The notes: generated by a model from the letters alone, not told the origin. A DNA stretch of 64,000 nt from Rhizophagus irregularis (GCF_026210795.1 NC_089447.1:1180501-1244500), one strand, 5' to 3'; positions 52,325 to 62,235 are shown, numbered from the stretch's first letter. A program made the numbers and translations.

Positions 52325-54603
52325 TCATTCTTTATCCGACATGCAATCCCTAAATATTGCCTCAAAGAGAGGTTGCTTTTGCTGTGATGGAAGAAGAGAG
52401 AAATCGTCAAGGACTCTCGAATTTTGTTCTCTAGATTTCCCTTTAGGTCGTCCACGACTGACAGGATGCAACGTTTTTTTGTGGTTCATTAAATAAGTAA
52501 GAGTTGGAAAATACTTATTGCACGCGGAGTAACAAAGACGCGAATAGGCTGTTTGATCAAGGGACGGGCAGTGAAAATCGTACCCAGGAATTTTCATGAG
52601 ATCAAAATATTCAAGGAGATGTATGGCATTTGTGAAATGTCCGTCTTTAGCTTTCGTAACTGGAGGCAAAAAGCCATTATTCAAAAAAAGAAAATCCATG
52701 GCTTCTTTTGCACGAGGTGGTCCACAGCAGCTTGTATTCGTGCAATGTTTAATATCAAGAGAATACTGGCATAAATTACAGTGATTTTCGATCCATGACC
52801 ATGGCACAAAACATTCTGGTGAGTCGTCTCCTTTTTCTTGTTTTCTTTTTTGTTGTTTTTGTTCTTCTGCTTTTTCTTTGTCTGTACCTTCGAACTCTAA
52901 ATTTTCGAATGGATTAGATAGCTCTTCAACATACTGTGCATCAACTTTTTTCCCAAAAATCAAATCTCGACGCCAAATATCGCAAAGTGTTTCTCCAGCA
53001 TATCGGAAGTTTCGCAGGGCCAATTCTGGAACAATCACTTTACCTTGTGTATTTAGGTGCAATCCAAAGTGATCAATCGGTAGTGTAATACCTGCCAATT
53101 TTCCAGATAGTGTAGCCATGTCTCTTTCGACAGGATTATACTTGGATTGTCCTGGGGCATGTGTTCAAACAGTCAAGTAATCTAAATCAAACTTTCGAAA
53201 AAGTTGACAGTATATTTTAATGTTCTTTAGATGTCTTGGATTCTCGTCCGGCCCTCCATCTACCAGTAATACTCAGATCGGTCGAATTTCTCCACCAGTT
53301 TTCAATACATCATCATATTGAGGATCCAGGACAAGGCTTTCAAGATCTTGCATAAAGCAAGGTAAATGAAAACGTACAAGAAAACCATTGACGGCGTACA
53401 AAAATGGCAAGTTGTCTGTTCGTAATTCATCATTTGACTCGTTTAGTTTTGTTATAAAGTAAACCGATTCTGAACCAACTTCTGCGCATTTCCTGAGGAA
53501 AATCATGGTCAGCTACACTAACAGGTTCATTAACTGACTGCAACGAATGAAATATTTGACCTACAGCAGGTACTCCAAGACCTATCTTCGCCTTGTCATC
53601 TTGTGAAATAACAACGGAATTATCGGCAAAGGCGGTAGCAAATTGCCTTGCATATTTAGTAGATGCAAGACAATAATGACCATCAGGATGGTCACGTGTT
53701 TCAGTACGCGAAACTCCCGCTACTGAGACTCACACTGGATGATGATGTGCTTTTGCGGCTATAGAATTGGATTGGCGAGGCAGCAGGTAATTGTTCAATG
53801 TTATTCTCACCATATAAACATCATAATTTTCTTTAAGATTTTTGCGCAAATGTTCGATAGTTCGCACTTTAATCACTTCCTTTCGTCATTTTTTATCAGC
53901 TGCTCCAAACTTGATCGAATCGTAGATATGATTATGCAAATTTGGATGTTCGAAAAGAAATGGGGGCCGACCAGGCTTATCATATAGTATTACCATCTGG
54001 TCTTCGTGAAGTATTTTTCTTTTTTTTTTCTTTGCATTTTTGAGCATAATCAGCATTCCTTTTTAATTTAATAATTCTTTTCCTGTTAGATCCAATTTCA
54101 GCTCGATGACTTCCTATTTTCAAGTACGTATCATGTCGAAATTGATAATCTGTTGAAATATTGTAGATCTGCTCGAATTCACTAATCTTTTTTTTGGCTA
54201 TTTTTATCTCATTTACCGCTTTTCTTTGTGCTGATGCATTGACAGAAATTTCCAGTATAGGATCTGCCGAACGAATTGCAGGAAGAGTAGGAAGAGGAGG
54301 ATGTGAATCTTTTCTAGGTGCAGAAGGTAATGGCCTTATTGTTTGCATATTACATAGATTATGTGACGTGGCCAGATAATTTCTAATCATGTCATCAATT
54401 TCCGGTCTACTCTTGATTTTAATTTTGTTCCACTCTTTTGCTACTTCACTACAAATATCAGCACGGTTAGGAGTTCCGTTCCCATTCTTAACCATAATAC
54501 TATATACATAAGCGTTAACAAACTCTTGGTACTTATTTGTTGGTGAATGAAAGATTGATTTCTTATTAAATTTAGGGCTAAGAAAGAAGGTTTGACGAAT
54601 CAT
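52325..54603 (-). pseudogene. DDE-type transposase pseudogene
   Basis: About 760 codons in three frames. The N-terminal part (54603-53980) has a possible DNA-binding segment TNKYQEFVNAYVYSIM...EWNKIK (HMG-like by eye) and a basic coiled-coil. The core reads RDHPDGHYCLASTKYARQFA, SQDDKAKIGLGVPAVG, LLVDGGPDENPRHLKN and APGQSKYNPVERDMATLSGK. Asp in DDKAK, Asp in VDGGPDE and Glu in NPVER are the likely catalytic triad. The C-terminus has Cys/His clusters (CNLCQ, CTNTSCCGP, C..H). It is broken by TGA stops at 53888-53886, 53732-53730, 53275-53273 and 53167-53165 and by frameshifts near 53980 and ~53510-53700. All four nonsense codons are TGA, consistent with C-to-T decay of CGA, or G-to-A decay of TGG. 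I cannot name the superfamily. Confidence 0.8.
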
Positions 54604-55312
54604 TTTAGCACTGAAAATAAAATTATTGACGCGTTTGTTTTATTAAAAGTTTTTAAAATCAAATCTTGAAAGTTGAACGTGTCATGAACTCCGCAGCATC
54701 AGCAAGTTTTAAACAGGCGTATAAAGTGTTGAAAAACGCCATGTGTTGCTCAACGCCAAAAAACGTAGGGAAACGAACCCTTTGTCAATCAACGCTACTT
54801 AAAAACGTTTAAAACCGCATAAAACAACACCAATTTAAATGTAAAGCTACACGTAGTAAAACAACAATAGTTTAAAAACGCGTATACAATATATAAAAAC
54901 GCGTATATTGATATTAAAAATGCGTCAAGCAATGGTTTTTTAGTCATCGTACAATGGTTAACATTGTAGTATTAATTTATAAACATATATTTTATTGTAT
55001 ATTATTAATATATATATTATATAAAATGTGTAAATTTATTTATGATAAAATACAGTATCAATACAAATATATTATCTAATGTAAATTCCTCTTGTTATAA
55101 TTGGATTGCCGCGGATTTTTAAGCGATCAACGTACTAAATTTCCGTTGACAAAGCGCCCCTGGTGACACAACCATAACAAGGTGGGATGTGATTTTAACA
55201 ATCAACTAATTGATCTTTCTACGCGATAATTATATTAATATATATTGTCTAATGTAAATCTATATAATTAAATAAAAAAAAAAAGTTTTCGAATATTCGA
55301 AAACAATTATTC
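54604..55312. other. Spacer between transposase pseudogene and micro-exon array
   Basis: About 700 bases. The first part (54690-54960) is crowded with AACGC/GCGTT and GTTGA words. It contains CATCAGCAAGTTTTAAA (54697), which is repeated in inverted orientation at ~58678-58694 (TTTCAAACTTGCTGATG). The rest is AT-rich, with a GC-richer island at ~55105-55185. No gene. Confidence 0.5.
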
Positions 55313-57938
55313 CTAAAAAATGAAAGAAATGTTTAATTAGTAAAAAAATAAAAAAAGATGGTAAAGTTTCGCAATGAAACTTACCATTTTAAATTCTAAC
55401 GCTCCTAATCGACACCTCGGAAGCCCTGAACCTATAAAAATAAAAAAAAACATTAGACAATGTTTTAAACTAAAAAAAAGAAAGTTTCGTAATACGAAAC
55501 TTACAATCCAATCAATCCAATTATCCCAAGTACCCAAAGCCTACAAAAATAAAAAAGAAAACATTAGTAATAATATTAAAAAATTGATAAAGTATCGCAA
55601 CATTTTGTTGCGAAACTTACCTATCACCATCCGGAATTCAAAATATCCCGAAGCCTAAATAAAAAAAAATAAAGATAATGGAATGTTAATAACCTTAATT
55701 AAAAAAAATAAAAAAATGGAAGTTTCGTAACGAAAAAATGTTACGAAACCTACCATTTTATATTTCCAGAAACCAAACCTGCAAAAAAAGAAATGAAACG
55801 TTTAGTTAAACGTTTCTTAAATAAAAGAATTAAAAAAAAACTTACCGTTTTCCAAAATTCCAAATCCGGAAATCGAACCTACAAAAAATAAAAGAAACGT
55901 TCGGTTAGAACGTTTCTTAAAGAAAAAAAGATAAAAACGAAAGTTTCTTACGAAACTTACCGTTTAAAGTCCCTCTTCTTAAATTTCCCGAAACCTAAAA
56001 AAGAATAAAGGAAACGTTAGTAAGAGTTTCCTAATAAAATAAAAAAATATTATTAAGTTTCGTAACGAAACGAAACGTTACAAAACTTACCCAACAGTTC
56101 GTCCATTTTGAACTCTCCGATCCTACAAAATGGATAAAGGAAACGTTTAGTAAACGTTTCCTAATAAAAAATTAAAAAAAAAATTAAAAAATTACCCTTT
56201 GAAACTTACAATATCCAAGATCCGAAGTTGAACACGCCGAAGGTCCTACACAAAGAAAATATAGGAAACGTTAGAAACGTTTCCTTATAAAAAAAAATGA
56301 AAATTTTTTTTTTTTAAAAAAAGTTTCGAAGCAAAATGCTTCGAAACTTACCCTTTTCCCGGCCGTTTCCCAAAAAGAGACCTACAAAAAAAAAATAAGA
56401 TAAACATTAGAAACGTTTTCTTATAAAAAAAAATGAAAACAATTTTTTTAAAAGTTTCAAAGCGTAAAATTACGCTTCGAAACTTACTCTTTTTCCCGTT
56501 TCCCAAAAAAAAGACCTACAAAAAGAATTTAAAGAAACGTTAGTAAACGTTTCTTAAAAAAAAAAATATTAAAGAATAAAGTTTCGCAACGTTTCATTGC
56601 GAAACTCACCATTTCGTCTACCCGAAAAACCCGTAGACCTACAAAAATAAGAAGAGGAGAAACGTTAGTAAACGTTTCTTAAAAAAAAAAATTAAAACAA
56701 TAAAGTTTCGCAACGGACTCACCTATTCTACCCAAAGTCGAAATCCCGTTTAGAAAACGTCTAGGAATTCGCAGACCTAAAAAAGAAAGAAAAACGAAAC
56801 GTTAGTCACGTTTCGTTAAAAAAAAATGAAAAGACAAATAATAACTCGAAGCGTTAAAAACGTTTTGTTAAAAAAAGAAAAAATAAAAAAATCGGAAGCG
56901 TTAACAAGCGTTAGATTAAAAAAAATAAAAAAATTATATTACGAAGCGTTAAAAAACGTTTTGTTAAAAGAAGAAAATCGGAACGTTAGCCAAGCGTTTC
57001 CGATTAAAAAAATGAAAAAAAAGTTAATAACGAAAGCGTTAAAAGCGTTTCGTTAAAAAAAGAACAAAAAAATGTAAATCGGAAGCGTTAGCAAAGCGTT
57101 GATTAAAAAAATGAAAAAAAGTTATTAACGAAAGCGGTAAAAAACATTTCGTTAAAAAAATGAAATAAAAAAAACAATCAGAAGCGTTATCCAACGTTCC
57201 GATTAAAGAATTTTTTAAAAAAAACAATATTTCAGAAGCGTTTTCAACGTTCCGATTAAAAATGAAATAAAAAAATTAATCGGAACGTTAGCCAACGGTC
57301 CGATTAAAAAAAAAACAATATTTTGGAACGTTTTTCAACGTTCCGATTAAAAATTAAAAAAAATAATAAATCAGAACGTTTGCTAAAAAATAATAAATCA
57401 AATCGGAGCAGCAAACGCTCCGATTAGATTAAAAATAAAAAAAAACAATATTTCTTAAAAAATGAAATAAAAAAATTAATCAGAACGTTAGCTAACGTTC
57501 CGATTAAAGAAATCAAAAAAAAATAATAATATTTCGGAAGCGTTTTTCAACGCTTCCGATTAAAAAATGAAATAAAAAATTAATCAAGCTAAGTCCAACA
57601 TTCCGATTAAAGAATTTTTTTAAAAACAATATTTCAACGTTTTTCAACGCCTGATTAAAAATGAAATAAAAAATTAATCAGAACGTTAGCAGCGTTCGAT
57701 TAAAAATTAAAAAATAAATAATCGGAACGTTAGCCAACGTTCCGATTAAAGAAATTTAAAAAATAATAAATCGAACGCTAGCCAACGCTTCTGATTAAAA
57801 AAATTAAAAAAAGAATAATATTTCGAAACGTTACTAAAAAACGTTTCGTTAAAAAATGAAAGAGTAGTTTCGCAATGTTTCGTTGCGAAACTTACCAGAA
57901 GTTTGATACCTTCCAACTTTTTTCCGTATAAGGCTCAT
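55313..57938 (-). CDS. Micro-exon gene with hairpin-bearing introns, unknown product
   Basis: Read on the minus strand, thirteen short exons are bounded by excellent splice sites (donor GTAAGT, GTGAGT or GTAGGT; acceptor T-rich...TAG or CAG). Positions: 57938-57896, 56776-56723, 56638-56610, 56515-56488, 56381-56352, 56245-56210, 56122-56091, 55994-55961, 55878-55846, 55778-55754, 55654-55621, 55540-55505, 55431-55385. Their lengths are 43, 54, 29, 28, 30, 36, 32, 34, 33, 25, 34, 36 and 47 nt. A further acceptor lies at 55313. Joined from ATG 57938, the first six exons stay open for 73 codons (MSLIRKKVGRYQTSGLRIP..., with the repeated unit FLGNG in exons 4 and 5); TGA forms at the junction with exon 7. 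Introns are 67-106 nt except the first (1119 nt). No family recognised; it may be a decayed or non-coding copy. Confidence 0.5.
55432..56722 (-). repeat. Family of related introns, most with paired hairpins
   Basis: The eleven short introns between exons of the array share one plan. At the 5' end most have a palindrome that includes or touches the donor (GTAAGTTTCGnnnCGAAACTT type). At the 3' end most have a second palindrome (AAGAAACGTTnnnAACGTTTCTT type), separated and followed by A/T runs. Stem sequences differ between introns while the two arms stay complementary, for example TTTCGAAGC/GCTTCGAAA, TTTCGCAA/TTGCGAAA and TTTCGTA/TACGAAA. This is repeated structure, not simple tandem identity; a few introns (for example 55655-55753 and 56123-56209) have weaker or missing second hairpins. 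Confidence 0.7.
56800..57890. repeat. Array of ~20 short palindromes inside the long first intron
   Basis: Every ~50-60 bases a palindrome of the type AATCGGAACGTT-AGCC-AACGTTCCGATT occurs, followed by A-rich sequence (aaaaaatgaaataaaaaatt). Arms vary between copies: GAACGTT, GAAGCGTT, GAAACGTT. No splice donors or acceptors like those of the neighbouring array are visible here, so it is treated as one intron. Confidence 0.75.
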
Positions 57939-58009
57939 ATCTCAGGAATTAATAACCTTATATTACGGAATTTACAGAGTTTTTACATGAATAACGGATA
58001 AAACTTTTT

Positions 58010-58255
58010 ATAGGATGAAGGGGAAAACGAAAGGGTTATGGGAAAACGAAAGGGAAGGGAGAAGGCGAAGGGGGAACGAAAAGTGTAATAGAAAAACGGG
58101 AAAAGGGAAGAATAAAGGGCATAAAAACGAATGGGCGGGGATAACGAAAGCGTAATAGGAAAACGAAAGCGGGAAGGGGAGAATGAAAGGGCATGGGAAA
58201 ACGAATGGGAAGGGGATAACGAAATGAATGGGAAAAACGAAAGAGAAAGCAAAAA
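58010..58255 (+). repeat. Purine-rich minisatellite (GGGAAAACGAAA type)
   Basis: About 245 bases built from imperfect copies of GGGAAAACGAAAGGG, GGGGATAACGAAAG and similar words on the plus strand. It lies just upstream of the first exon of the micro-exon gene, so on that gene's strand it is a pyrimidine-rich promoter-proximal tract. Both minus-strand frames over it translate into Ser/Pro/Phe repeats and are not genes. Confidence 0.75.
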
Positions 58256-58303
58256 AAATTAAGCTTTGCTAAAAAAAGTTTAATTTTTTTTTTGCTATAC
58301 CAC

Positions 58304-58476
58304 AGTGGCGCAGTGGTAATTATTAATCCAGTATCACGTGACACACGTGATATATCATTACATAAAATACGTAATGCTTAATATTAATTTTAATAAATAT
58401 TTATAATTGTACAATGGTTAGATCGTGAGATTTGATATATTAATAGTGTAATTGAGTGTACGGTTCGGTTCCTAAG
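58304..58476 (+). repeat. Possible tRNA-derived (SINE-like) Pol III sequence
   Basis: TGGCGCAGTGGT (58304) resembles a tRNA A box, and GGTTCGGTTCC (58463) resembles a B box with one mismatch. A second D-arm-like word, ACAATGGTTAGA, lies in between (~58410), and nearly the same word occurs at ~54950. No cloverleaf can be folded by eye, so this is not called a tRNA. Confidence 0.25.
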
Positions 58477-58748
58477 GTGAGTAAAAATAAATAAATTAAT
58501 GTAATTTATTTAGTTGTGTTAATATACAGTGCGTTGAACTACACATTAGAGTTGAACGACGCGTATATTAACATTATGCGTTGGTATACTCCAGTATACG
58601 GGTGTTGATTAATATTGTAAAATGCGTTGAACAACTAGCTGGTGTTGATCAATGCGTATACTGGTGTGAATCAACACTTTTCAAACTTGCTGATGAGCAA
58701 TTCAAATTTCTTTTTTTGTAGCGATTAGCAAGATATCTTTTCTTCCTG

Positions 58749-58790
58749 CAGCAATACGCAGCAATACGCAGCAATATGCAGCAATATGCA
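58749..58790. repeat. Short tandem repeat (GCAATACGCA x ~4)
   Basis: Four adjacent copies of a 10-base unit, two as GCAATACGCA and two as GCAATATGCA. The C/T change between copies is the type seen in CpG decay. Confidence 0.8.
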
Positions 58791-59143
58791 TGATCGTCAT
58801 ATTAAAAATGTTGGCATAATTTTTTTGGATGGAATTTTTTAATGCTCGAGAATCAATAAATATATTTTTGAATACAAAATAAACTACTATACAATGAAAT
58901 TTTTTATCTATCGTTTTTATTTAGTGTATTTTGTTTGGAGTGAGTGCTAATAAGCCGATGAAAAAAAAAACAAAATTCGAACATTTTTTTTTTTAAAAAA
59001 AAATTTTCAGCCCTTTTTATAATTCTAGATCTATAAAAGGAAAATGATTGACATTCACGTGATCAGATATCTTACCTGGGGGTGGGGGGTACACACCTAT
59101 AATAAAATGATATGAGGTAATATATGTCACAGCCCTAACAATA

Positions 59144-59720
59144 TTAGTAATTATTAATATTTACCATTTTTATCTGTAAATTCAGTTCTTGTAAATAAAA
59201 GTAAGGACTTGCATTTACTAGGCGGTTTGCAAAATATTTTTCATAAACAGATATAATTTGAATTTTTAAAATATCACCAGTATCACCTTCTATGTCATGT
59301 TGATTAGTTTTTGATTTTGGTATACATACTTCAATCCCACTTCCATTAACTTTTACTTTAAAGTCATTGAATTTCAAAATATAATGTTCTCCACCTCTTA
59401 ATCCAAGAAATAGTACATTATAAAAAAAAACAGTTTTCAAAAGACCAGTAGGATTTTCAATATTTAATATAGGTAAATTAAATATTAATTTTACTTTATC
59501 CAAAGATAATGAATCTGATCCACAAACTTCTGCCTTTCCTTGTTCAGCAATATCCTTAAGCTTGCCATCTAAAATTTGCTACAAATCTGAAAATATTTGT
59601 CTATCTTTTAAATTTAAAGGCCTACCATTCATCGAAAGTATTGATTTAAATGTCTATTCAAAGTATTAATACAAGCATTAATTGAAGTAGCTTGAATATC
59701 AGCCACTTTAGTATTACTTT
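59144..59720 (-). pseudogene. N-terminal part of a DUF3504/Crypton-type tyrosine recombinase, decayed
   Basis: The open segment 59503-59144 reads LIFNLPILNIENPTGLLKTV, FLGLRGGEHYILKFNDFKV (the catalytic Arg block typical of this family), VCIPKSKTNQHD and ends ELNLQIKM before a GTAAAT donor. Upstream, the protein continues in the same family style (MNGRPLNLKDRQIF, ILDGKLKDIAEQGKAEV) but with a TAG stop and a frameshift, and still further RHLNQYF. The exon following the donor is found at 52118 on the other side of the inserted element (YKISNID...). Confidence 0.78.
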
Positions 59721-60503
59721 AGGCCGAGTATACTTACCAATATATTTCACACTATTACAAAAATTTTCAAATTTATTAAGCTATGTATTTGTTGCTCTTT
59801 TTGTATTAAAAACAGTAGACTAGAACCTAAACAATATATATAAATGTAGGTTTTGAGTTTGCTTAGCCAACATATAAAAATTTTTTCCTATGTGAGATTT
59901 ATTATTGCTCATTTGATAACATAATTTTAAAATAGTCAGATATAATTATGCGTAGCAGAGTATTAAATTATTAATAGTCAGATATATAATTGCGTAGCAG
60001 GATAGATTTTTTTAATATATATATAATATATATTTTACATTTTCACATTAAAAAAATCTAATAAAATATGTAAACAAAGTTATAAACATATTTGTATAAA
60101 AGAAATTTACCATTTTTAATACAAAGATTAAGTTAATTGTATATGTGATACAGGAACCATTTTTAGACGTGATTGTGTAATGTATTTTTGATAAAACAAA
60201 TACGTGTCCACGTATTAAACATTAAAATAAATCATATACACGTTTGTGTAATATTTAAAAATATATATTCAAAATGAGAGCAATGGGTAGATGGAAAGGG
60301 AAAAATGTGTTTTTCTGTTTTTTTTTTATAATTTTACACTATAATTTTTGTAATAATCAATAAAAGTTATTTCATTTTTACTTAGAAAATTTTTTAAAAA
60401 TATTTTTTTTTGATAAATTTTACAGTAAATTTTAAAAATAAAAATTCCGCGTATTGGTGACGTTACGAAAAACATGAATAAATCCATAAATATCTATTCA
60501 ATT

Positions 60504-61194
60504 CAGTGTTCGGCAAATGACTTGAAATGACTAAATAATTCAAATGATAAATGACAAATGACATTAGTGATACCTGGCTAAACTCTTTTTACCAAAAATT
60601 TCAGTTTCGTCACCAACTAGTTTTGGTTTTATCATTGACTAAACTATATAGTAATATTTTTTAAATTTAAATTTTATTTATATAAAATTATAATTTTATT
60701 ATAAAAATATATTAAATTATATTATACATAAAATAGTTTTATAAATTTCTTTAAAAAATATTATATTTTAATATAAATTTATTGTTTTTTTTTTATAAGT
60801 AATTATTATAATTAAAAATCCATGGAAATCTATAAAAAATCTATGGAAATACTATGAAATATTGAATTTCGGCATTTTGTCTTTTAATTTTAAATGTTTA
60901 AACTATTTCAGTTTAGTCAAATGACTAAATATTTCGGTTTCGTCCAGGATCTCTAAATGACATGTCATTTCGATATTTCCAAATGACAAATAACCTTGGT
61001 CATTTGAATGTAATTTTGGCCAGCATTATGATTTTTACACACCTTACGGTTCGGTTATTTTTTTAATTATAGTAATGATTATGTATATAATAAATATTGG
61101 AAGAATCAAATCAAATGATTAAAATGACCAAATGACAAATGATTATGAATAATGACAAATAATTTCAAAATGACCAGGTCATTTCTGAACACTG
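60504..61194. mobile_element. hAT-like MITE, 691 bp, with perfect 8-bp target duplication
   Basis: The left end is CAGTGTTCGGCAAATGAC. The right end, reverse complemented, is CAGTGTTCAGAAATGAC. ATTCAATT flanks both ends (60496-60503 and 61195-61202). CAGTG termini with 8-bp duplications define hAT elements. Subterminal regions are packed with AAATGAC/ATTTGTCATT words, probable transposase binding sites. No transposase inside. Confidence 0.9.
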
Positions 61195-61484
61195 ATTCAA
61201 TTATGATAAAAATTTATATGTAAGTAGATTCAAACCTGCTGAACAACTTTACTTAAAAAGGTTTTGAATATTTCCTTTGACTAAAATGCCTAAATTACGT
61301 TCTGAAGTTATAGAACAGATATACGAAAATATTAATAAGAAACATTTATAAGTTGTAATATTACAAAAAAATAATAATAGCTTTATCTATGTATTATTTC
61401 AAAAATTTTTGTTTTTTTTAGTTTTTTTTTATATGCATATTTTATAAAAAAAATTATATATTAATATATAGTAAGATAAATCTA

Positions 61485-61803
61485 ATTGTAACAGCCTGTT
61501 ACGCATCTTATTTGTAACAATCCCCAATTTTATCCAATTAAAATTTAAGATCAGGCGTAATGTAAACAAAAACAAAAGATCAATTGTATAACTAAGACAA
61601 AAGAATTTTTTAAAAAATTTCAAGAAATTGCTTATAACTTAAAATTTTGTCTATGAAATTGTCTTAAGTACATTAAGTAAAAGTTTTCCAAATTAAATTT
61701 TGCATATAAAAATTTTATTTGTAAAACACATATTAAATTTATTATTAAAAAAAAAATAAAAAAAAGATGTTACAAATAAAATATGTAACAGGTTGTTACA
61801 AAT
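61485..61803. mobile_element. Inverted-repeat element, ~320 bp
   Basis: Left arm ATTGTAACAGCCTGTTACGC then ATCTTATTTGTAACA (61485-61519). Right arm, reverse complemented, ATTTGTAACAACCTGTTACA then TATTTTATTTGTAACA (61803-61766). About 35 bases with five or so mismatches. The interior is AT-rich and non-coding. Ends and target duplication uncertain. Confidence 0.6.
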
Positions 61804-62012
61804 ACATTTTTTCTATATAGTATATGTCATAAAATAAGTTGTTTAGCAGTATAAAAAATTTATGAGTTAGATAAAAGTTTGCTTAGCAGACATGAAAAAT
61901 ATTTGCTTATTAACCTTAGTAAATTTTGAATTTTTCATCTGACCTATATATATTGTTTGAGGTCCTAGTAGATTTCTTTAATAACCGATCAATTTCTTTT
62001 TGATCTGGTAAA

Positions 62013-62235
62013 GTGTATTTTTTATAGAACTAATATAATTTTAAGAAAATTAAATTTTTAAAATACACTTTAGAAATAATTTATTTATCGCACGTGCGAT
62101 GCAAATTTTTATGTTTATCATTGCCATTTTAAGGGGGTGGCGATGTATAAGCAGGTTGATCAACATAAATAATTTACAAAAAAGGAAAGTGGCGATGCAT
62201 CGCACGTGCGATGAATAAATTTACTCTACACTTTA
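62013..62235. mobile_element. Small palindromic element around ATCGCACGTGCGAT
   Basis: ATCGCACGTGCGATGC occurs in opposite orientations at ~62088 and ~62200, each next to an AAT(A/T)TATT-like flank and an AGTGTA or TACACTTT word outside. A GGCGAT/ATCGCC pair lies further in. Overall this is a ~200-base inverted structure of unknown type. Confidence 0.45.

Larger units (their letters stand above)
52184..59130. mobile_element. ~6.9 kb DNA transposon with 16-bp ends and 3-bp target duplication
   Basis: The left end begins GGGACATATATTACCT. The right end, reverse complemented, begins GTGACATATATTACCT (15 of 16 identical). AGC occurs immediately outside both ends (52181-52183 and 59131-59133). 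Subterminal G-rich patches sit on the plus strand at both ends (ggggtgggtgg at ~52211 and gggggtgggggg at ~59083). The element is inserted in an intron of a recombinase gene whose two halves flank it. Inside are the transposase pseudogene (52325-54603) and the micro-exon array (55313-57938), both on the minus strand. Two subterminal inverted zones (54697.. and ..58695) suggest that the inner 4 kb may be a separate nested unit. Superfamily undecided; 3-bp duplications occur in CMC, Harbinger and Academ types. Confidence 0.65.

Noticed and set aside
52878-53072. Plus-strand frames over the transposase
   Set aside because: They are antisense to the transposase pseudogene, whose motifs are clear on the minus strand.
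55374-55658. Open frame of 94 codons on the plus strand in the hairpin region
   Set aside because: It is antisense to predicted micro-exons and is Lys/Asn/Ile-rich as expected from A-rich repeats. The splice-site pattern on the minus strand explains the region better.
56826-57056. Lys-rich plus-strand frame with KNVLLK repeats
   Set aside because: The repeats are the translation of the palindrome array (AAACGTT units); there is no independent sign of a protein.
55370-57890. CRISPR-like array (regular palindromic repeats with variable spacers)
   Set aside because: Eukaryotic context, repeats vary in sequence, spacers carry splice sites, and no cas genes are present.
57983-58344. Two overlapping minus-strand frames rich in Ser, Pro and Phe
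   Set aside because: They are translations of the purine-rich minisatellite in two frames.
58304-58476. tRNA gene
   Set aside because: A- and B-box-like words are present, but ~150 bases apart, and no acceptor, D or T stems pair properly.
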